Virus record (IMG/VR): IMGVR_UViG_3300033143_006358
Span: 1-50,599 of that record
Strand: one strand, 5' to 3'
Length of the DNA stretch: 50,599 nt
DNA from: a virus
In this document: positions 46,690 to 50,599 of the stretch, one piece after another
Layout of the letters: each line of letters starts with the position of its first letter
Numbering within the stretch: position 1 is the first letter of the stretch
Notes under the pieces: model-generated
The model's input: the letters and a program-made list of their open reading frames with translations, nothing else
What the model was told of the DNA's origin: nothing
Databases searched by the model: none
Translations under genes and position numbers: made by a program

Positions 46690-47420
46690 TATTTAGACTC
46701 ATTATCACGCTCCCTTCCGGTTCCTACGTTTTCGTTTTCCCCGCCCCCGACGGTAAACAAACATTGTTCCTCTTTTGGTTTTTCTTCTTTCGATGACTCA
46801 AACAGATACGGCTGACTTAATTCCTTTTCGATCCGCTGCTTGGCAATCTCGTAGTATTTCTGCTCGATCTCGATCCCGATGAATTTTCTGCCCGTGCGGA
46901 TACAGGCCACGCCGGTTGTGCCGCTGCCCATGAAGGGGTCAAGAATAGTTTCGCCCTCTTTGGTCATTCGCTCTACTAATAAACACATATATTCAATGGG
47001 CTTCGGTGTTGGGTGATCTGGCATTATTCCCCGCACCGAAAAACACATTACATTTTGCTGTAGCATTTTTGGTTTAGATATTGCCACAACAGCAGCAATC
47101 CAATTTGAAAAACCTATCGGGCTTCTGGTTCTACTATTAGTATTCCATGCTGCGACAACATCAACAAAATCATTACCTGCGAGTGGTATAGAGTCAGCCA
47201 GCCCAGCCGAGCCAGTTATAATCACAATCATTTTTACAATCCGCTTGGCATCACTATACCATTGTGTCGCAAATCCATTGTCCCAGTCGGCTTTGCCGCA
47301 CCCATACGGCGGGTCGGTTATCACGGCATCCACGCTTTTGTCCTCCATCGTTTTCATTACGTCCAGGCAATCGCCCTGGATCAGAGTCATGTCGCCAATC
47401 TGTTCAGTTTCATGCGTCAT
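46689..47420 (-). CDS. DNA methyltransferase (adenine-N6 or cytosine-N4, beta class)
   Basis: 243 residues. The catalytic TDPPYGCGKADWD (residues 35-47, motif IV) comes before the SAM-binding LDPFMGSGTTGVACIRTG (about 158-175, motif I), which is the beta-class order. HPTPKPIEYMCLLVERM and FIGIEIEQKYYEIAKQRI complete the core. The recognition domain is short and a Glu/Gly-rich tail follows. No restriction enzyme is nearby, so protection from host restriction is likely. ATGA overlap with the gene before. Confidence 0.9.
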   Translation of the reverse strand: MTHETEQIGDMTLIQGDCLDVMKTMEDKSVDAVITDPPYGCGKADWDNGFATQWYSDAKRIVKMIVIITGSAGLADSIPLAGNDFVDVVAAWNTNSRTRSPIGFSNWIAAVVAISKPKMLQQNVMCFSVRGIMPDHPTPKPIEYMCLLVERMTKEGETILDPFMGSGTTGVACIRTGRKFIGIEIEQKYYEIAKQRIEKELSQPYLFESSKEEKPKEEQCLFTVGGGENENVGTGRERDNESK

Positions 47421-47638
47421 TTTAGGTTTTCATTTAGCTCTGCGAGGAGCTTTTTTAGTTTCTCTTTGGGAATAACAAATATTTCTTCGGTAACTCTTTC
47501 CTCGCCTTGCTCCCAAATATATAGATACACGTTAATATCTGCGCTCATATCGAAACATTCGTCGTAAAAATGCCAGGATGAAGATAATCCGCTCTCATCC
47601 TCCCACGTAATTTCAGCGTATGTTCCTTTTGTGCTCAT
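47417..47638 (-). CDS. Small acidic protein
   Basis: 73 residues: TWEDESGLSSSWHFYDECFDMSADINVYLY beta segment and a helical end (IPKEKLKKLLAELNENLK). GAAAGGACGAGAAT leader. Function not recognised. Confidence 0.65.
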   Translation of the reverse strand: MSTKGTYAEITWEDESGLSSSWHFYDECFDMSADINVYLYIWEQGEERVTEEIFVIPKEKLKKLLAELNENLK

Positions 47639-47677
47639 ATTCTCGTCCTTTCATTTCATCCACGCCAACTTTCCTGC

Positions 47678-47974
47678 TTATTTATCAGGCATAAATTCCA
47701 TCGGGTCGCCGTTCTGCTCCATGGTAAAATAGGTGAAAGCTGAGCAGGCGGTCAGTAATATCCAGATCGCATGTTCAGCCTCAAATTCACAGTCGGTTCG
47801 ATTTGCTTGTTCTCGTAATCGCCTACTTACTTTGTAGGTATCATTCTTCTCCTGATCCATATTCATATATATGGTTGTTTTAACCACATACTCTATTTCC
47901 TCCGGGGTCATTTCGGCTGCGATCTTATCGACCCATTCGGGATGTTTAGGGGTTCTTATGCAGACACTTATCAT
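47678..47974 (-). CDS. Small unknown protein
   Basis: 98 residues: MISVCIRTPKHPEWVDKIAA then helices with a weakly hydrophobic end (AIWILLTACSAFTYFTM). Leader GAAAGGACGAAAGC. Not recognised. Confidence 0.6.
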   Translation of the reverse strand: MISVCIRTPKHPEWVDKIAAEMTPEEIEYVVKTTIYMNMDQEKNDTYKVSRRLREQANRTDCEFEAEHAIWILLTACSAFTYFTMEQNGDPMEFMPDK

Positions 47975-47986
47975 GCTTTCGTCCTT

Positions 47987-48190
47987 TCATCCACGCCAAC
48001 TTACGCAATGTCTATACGTGTAAATAGTTACCGCCACATCCAACTGGTCTTTAATCGTCCGCCCTAATATTCGCCCATGCGATTCTTGCCACATTTTCCC
48101 TACTGTGTTTCTGTGATCCCGTCGCAAGGCGAGTGGCAGGCCGTAAAAGATAAACCACAATATCGGGTCGCTAAATCTACATTTTCTCAT
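47987..48190 (-). CDS. Small protein with hydrophobic start
   Basis: 67 residues (RKCRFSDPILWFIFYGLPLALRRDH, then a Thr/Val segment). Overlaps the upstream gene's end by 14 bases. GCGGGCGATGAGAAA precedes it. A weakly supported but well-placed gene. Confidence 0.5.
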   Translation of the reverse strand: MRKCRFSDPILWFIFYGLPLALRRDHRNTVGKMWQESHGRILGRTIKDQLDVAVTIYTYRHCVSWRG

Positions 48191-48500
48191 CGCCCGCCTC
48201 CGGTTTCAGTAGAGCCTTGGCTTTCCTTAATTTACAATTATCTTCGTGAACTATTGCATCTGGATTTTCCCAATCTTCATTGGGCGCCCAATGATGACAG
48301 ACAACACAGCGACATCTTGGGCGGCCGTCAAATTCCTCCGTGTGTAGTTGAATATCCACCACCAACTCCTGTAACAGGACGAGGGCCTTATCGTACTCGT
48401 CCTTTAACTTAAACAACTGCAAACCTTCCGACAGGTCCGGGCAATCAACATCGTAAGGGCACAGCAGAGGATTTATGTTACAGGCGTTGCATTTATTCAT
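48177..48500 (-). CDS. Cys-rich small protein
   Basis: 107 residues. CNACNINPLLCPYDVDC at the start and CRCVVCHHW near the end provide zinc ligands around a coiled helix (FKLKDEYDKALVLLQELVVDIQLH). GGAGGTGAAC leader. Function unknown. Confidence 0.65.
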   Translation of the reverse strand: MNKCNACNINPLLCPYDVDCPDLSEGLQLFKLKDEYDKALVLLQELVVDIQLHTEEFDGRPRCRCVVCHHWAPNEDWENPDAIVHEDNCKLRKAKALLKPEAGDEKM

Positions 48501-48805
48501 CGTTCACCTCCTGCCGCTTTATTCCTTATGGCGGTCAAGTCTTTTTTCAACGGCTCGTCATCCATGACAAGTAATACATCATCTAACTCTACCGCCAACT
48601 CCTGTAATATGGTGTCTTTTTTCTCAATCTCGGCTTCCAGTTCGTTGACGTAGCAGTTGGCGGACTGCCAAGGCTTTATGCAGGTATAATGCGATCCACA
48701 TTTCCACTCTCGCCTTTTTGGTGTATCTTTTTCTGAGGGACCACATCCGCAAAATGGACAATCCTTTCCTATTTTTCCGTTGTATGTACGCAATCCGCTA
48801 CTCAT
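48497..48805 (-). CDS. Zinc-finger protein with coiled coil
   Basis: 102 residues from ATG 48805 with GGAGG upstream. CPFCGCGPSEKD and CGSHYTCIKPW make a DNA-or-RNA-finger-like site similar to the Lar/restriction-alleviation fold seen in phages. A coiled coil follows (VNELEAEIEKKDTILQELAVEL). It overlaps the glycosidase-like gene by 8 bases. Confidence 0.65.
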   Translation of the reverse strand: MSSGLRTYNGKIGKDCPFCGCGPSEKDTPKRREWKCGSHYTCIKPWQSANCYVNELEAEIEKKDTILQELAVELDDVLLVMDDEPLKKDLTAIRNKAAGGER

Positions 48806-49775
48806 CCTGCGCCTCCTTCCGTTTGGCCTCATACGCCGGGTAATAAGACTCTAGCCACTCTTTTAAATTTGACGGCTTAACGATTCGTAATAATCCTCGT
48901 TCGGCGCATTCCCGGTTAAAATCCTCTATCGTGATCGGCGGTTCGCCCTCATCGCTGCGCCGATACCAGATCATGTGATTGAGTGACGATCCGCCGTAAT
49001 CAACCGCACGCTGCCAACCGGCCTCGTCCATCGGCCAGTGGTTAATTGTCACCCCGTTATAAGTTTTGTTATATGGACTTTCATTGCGGACCGTCCACTC
49101 GACATAAGGGTCAAGGTGGGCGTTCGGCATCGTGCCAAAGGGATTCGTCAGCCAGGATTTAGCGTTTGTACCTACCATTGAAACGGTCTCATGGTGGAAC
49201 AATTTCAGGCCCATACCGTGTAAGAATTGAAATGCCTGAATCGTTTGCAAATGTGAACCAAACCACCCACCGTCAAAATACCACCCTTCCAGGCCCCACT
49301 CTCTGGCGAACTTACACAGGTCTATCGCCTGCGTCTGCCAAGGCTTGTCGCCCCAAATCGGATTGTATGGATTTTGATAGGTGTAACCTAGTACCTTAAC
49401 ACCTTGGGAATGAGCGTAAGTAATAAATTCTCTTACGGCCTGCTTGTCGGTGTATTCATAAAATAGATAACGCTTGCCCTCCAATGGGCTAATACCTAAC
49501 GGCTTTGATCCGCCCGACCACAGTCCACTAAAAAGAATCACGGCGCCTGTCCTGCACTCTTTTAGTTTGTCGATGTTTTCTGCAAACCACTCGAAGTTTC
49601 TGGTCTCATATAAGATGGCCACGTGAGGATCGCCCTTGTGCGGACTTATCTTCGGCGTGTTTACATTGCCGTTGATCCAGTAGTCCCCATCGTCGAGGTA
49701 ATATTTGTCGTCTGCAATACAATCACACGCCTCGCCGTAGCGTATGTCGCGTTTTGATATGACAATCTCATTCAT
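48798..49775 (-). CDS. TIM-barrel glycoside-hydrolase-like protein
   Basis: 325 residues. HVAILYETRNFEWFAENIDKL, GAVILFSGLWSGGSKPLG, VREFITYAHSQGVKVLGYTYQ, LEGWYFDGGWFGSH, GLKLFHHETVSM and LDPYVEWTVRNE are the strand ends of a (beta/alpha)8 barrel. YFDGG is a place where glycosidases carry an acidic residue. It may act on cell-wall or surface sugars and is the only endolysin candidate seen; a role on host glycans is equally possible. No signal peptide. AAGGAG precedes ATG 49775. Confidence 0.6.
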   Translation of the reverse strand: MNEIVISKRDIRYGEACDCIADDKYYLDDGDYWINGNVNTPKISPHKGDPHVAILYETRNFEWFAENIDKLKECRTGAVILFSGLWSGGSKPLGISPLEGKRYLFYEYTDKQAVREFITYAHSQGVKVLGYTYQNPYNPIWGDKPWQTQAIDLCKFAREWGLEGWYFDGGWFGSHLQTIQAFQFLHGMGLKLFHHETVSMVGTNAKSWLTNPFGTMPNAHLDPYVEWTVRNESPYNKTYNGVTINHWPMDEAGWQRAVDYGGSSLNHMIWYRRSDEGEPPITIEDFNRECAERGLLRIVKPSNLKEWLESYYPAYEAKRKEAQDE

Positions 49776-49860
49776 TATTGCGCTCCTTAAATTTAAGAAC
49801 AGTCGCAGGCCAGTTTAACCGTCCACACTGGCTCCGTTTATCCGACACGCCACCTTTCAT
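49768..49860 (-). CDS. Possible 30-residue leader protein
   Basis: ATG 49860 to a TGA overlapping the first codons of the glycosidase-like gene. It reads MKGGVSDKRSQCGRLNWPAT and ends KFKERNNE. The AAGGAG for the next gene falls inside it, so it could couple translation. Its own SD is weak. Confidence 0.4.
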   Translation of the reverse strand: MKGGVSDKRSQCGRLNWPATVLKFKERNNE

Positions 49861-49933
49861 CTCGTGTTTTTTGAGACCACTCCCGGCCCGGTAAGGCCGC
49901 CGCGACTATTCACTTTTCATTAACGTTTCAAAG

Positions 49934-49973
49934 GCGTGCGGGCGCAGAGAGATCGTGAGGCGCACCCGCACGC
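49934..49973. terminator. GC-rich hairpin between lipoprotein and glycosidase-like genes
   Basis: GCGTGCGGG (49934-49942) and CCCGCACGC (49965-49973) with a GCGC extension. On the minus strand CCTTTGAAA follows, a poor U-run. It may slow transcription after the lipoprotein gene or shield its 3' end. Confidence 0.5.
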
Positions 49974-49996
49974 AATAGGAGGCTCTACTACCCCTA

Positions 49997-50599
49997 TTAC
50001 AACGGCTTCACGCTTCGTACTAATTTTTTGGAATCAGTGGGCATAGTTGTTTTCAGCGTCGCCCTTTGCTCGTCTGTCAGAACTGGAGCCAGTGACGTAA
50101 CCATCCCGGTTGCCGCCTTTTTGGTCTTGTGCGATTTATAGCCTGCGCCGATAGCGGCCAAAAACGTTCCCGCAAGACTGAGCCATACGGCAACGGGGGC
50201 AGGGGTTACGCCTGAAATTTCTTTTAATCCCTGCCCCCACAACTCTAACTCTGTACCAAGGTTGGCGTTCGTTTCAATCGCTGCGTCAATTTTTTGTTTC
50301 CACGCCGTCACCTTGTCGTCGATCTCGGCTTTCTTTTGTAAAATTTCATCCGCCGTCGCCATCGCCGCGTCGATATTGTCCTTAATCTTCGCGGCAATCT
50401 CTGGGTCAATATCGGGATTATCTAGCTCTGCCCGCATATCTGCTACGGCCTGGCGCACAATTTCTACCTGGGACTGCACCTCCGCCGATTGTCGCTCGTA
50501 TTGCGCCACCGCAGACTGCATGGCCTCTATGCGCTCGTTAGATGTTAAATGACAGCCGCCCACGTACGCCGCCGTTATCAACAGCAATATGCCGGTCAA
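49997..50599 (-). CDS. Lipoprotein with coiled coil and C-terminal membrane segment (spanin-like candidate)
   Basis: These are the C-terminal 200 of 208 residues; the start is at 138 after circularisation. Domain order is a lipoprotein signal with VGGC, a long Ala/Glu/Gln/Asp-rich coiled coil (about residues 30-130, including DNPDIDPEIAAKIKDNID), one hydrophobic segment (PAPVAVWLSLAGTFLAAIGAGY) and a basic cytoplasmic-type tail. An N-terminal lipid anchor plus a C-terminal membrane segment is the topology of unimolecular spanins such as T1 gp11, which disrupt the outer membrane at lysis. The tail here, about 45 residues after the membrane segment, is longer than usual. Membrane topology is seen; the lysis role is inferred. 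It could instead be a structural membrane protein. Confidence 0.6.
   Translation of the reverse strand: MTGILLLITAAYVGGCHLTSNERIEAMQSAVAQYERQSAEVQSQVEIVRQAVADMRAELDNPDIDPEIAAKIKDNIDAAMATADEILQKKAEIDDKVTAWKQKIDAAIETNANLGTELELWGQGLKEISGVTPAPVAVWLSLAGTFLAAIGAGYKSHKTKKAATGMVTSLAPVLTDEQRATLKTTMPTDSKKLVRSVKPL
50486..50599. repeat. Terminal direct repeat, right copy
   Basis: Exact copy of bases 1-114. Both copies lie inside the same lipoprotein gene, so they do not look like separate packaging-site repeats. Joining the copies restores one intact gene. Confidence 0.95.

Overview
The window is a complete circular (or circularly permuted) genome of a tailed bacteriophage. The first 114 bases recur exactly as the last 114 (1-114 = 50486-50599), and one gene, a lipoprotein, reads across the join, so the unit length is 50,485 bp. 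A terminase, portal, scaffold, HK97-type capsid, short-tail adaptor, tail-nozzle-like protein and several large internal (ejection) proteins indicate a podovirus-like member of the Caudoviricetes. The host is bacterial: good Shine-Dalgarno sites, sigma-70-type promoters and bacterial DnaA boxes. No integrase, polymerase, primase or helicase was found, so the phage probably borrows the host replisome. The host taxon cannot be named from the sequence.

Layout. (1) 138 down to 49997 across the join, together with 9366->180 and 49775->45461, is a leftward early/middle region. It holds RusA, an ASCH-like protein, an octapeptide-repeat protein, a replisome organiser with a promoter and attenuator, an SSB-like protein, a Sak4-like ATPase, a RecB/Cas4-like nuclease, a CsrA homologue, tandem small paralogues, a possible spanin-like lipoprotein, a TIM-barrel glycosidase-like protein, a DNA methyltransferase, a winged-helix protein and a DnaA-domain-IV-like protein. 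(2) 9738->11384 is a short rightward block: a probably leaderless small gene, a LamG-type protein and a GroES-like co-chaperonin. (3) 40387->11466 is one long leftward late operon, from small terminase to the giant internal protein. (4) 40388-41714 is a 1.3 kb non-coding region with two perfect DnaA boxes, 21-bp phased repeats, AT-rich DNA and promoters for both directions, the likely origin. (5) 41715->45475 is a rightward run of small genes, each with a similar ribosome-binding leader, ending with a LexA-like HTH protein.

The most striking unit is inside the late operon at 25369->21905. A Cys-rich protein with a 114-residue Thr/Ser mucin-like segment is followed at once by a glycosyltransferase carrying polypeptide-GalNAc-transferase-like signatures (DxH, WGxExxExSxxxW) and then by a fused glycosyltransferase-methyltransferase. 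A second Thr-rich mucin-like protein lies 3 kb upstream, between two beta-helix proteins. I infer a phage-encoded mucin-type O-glycosylation system that decorates virion stalks.

Other notable points: a dispersed palindromic repeat in five places, always in the same orientation; a CsrA homologue that aligns without gaps; a DnaA-like DNA-binding protein paired with DnaA boxes; structured leaders in front of the capsid, replication and early genes; and several genes below 60 codons linked by ATGA or TAATG overlaps.
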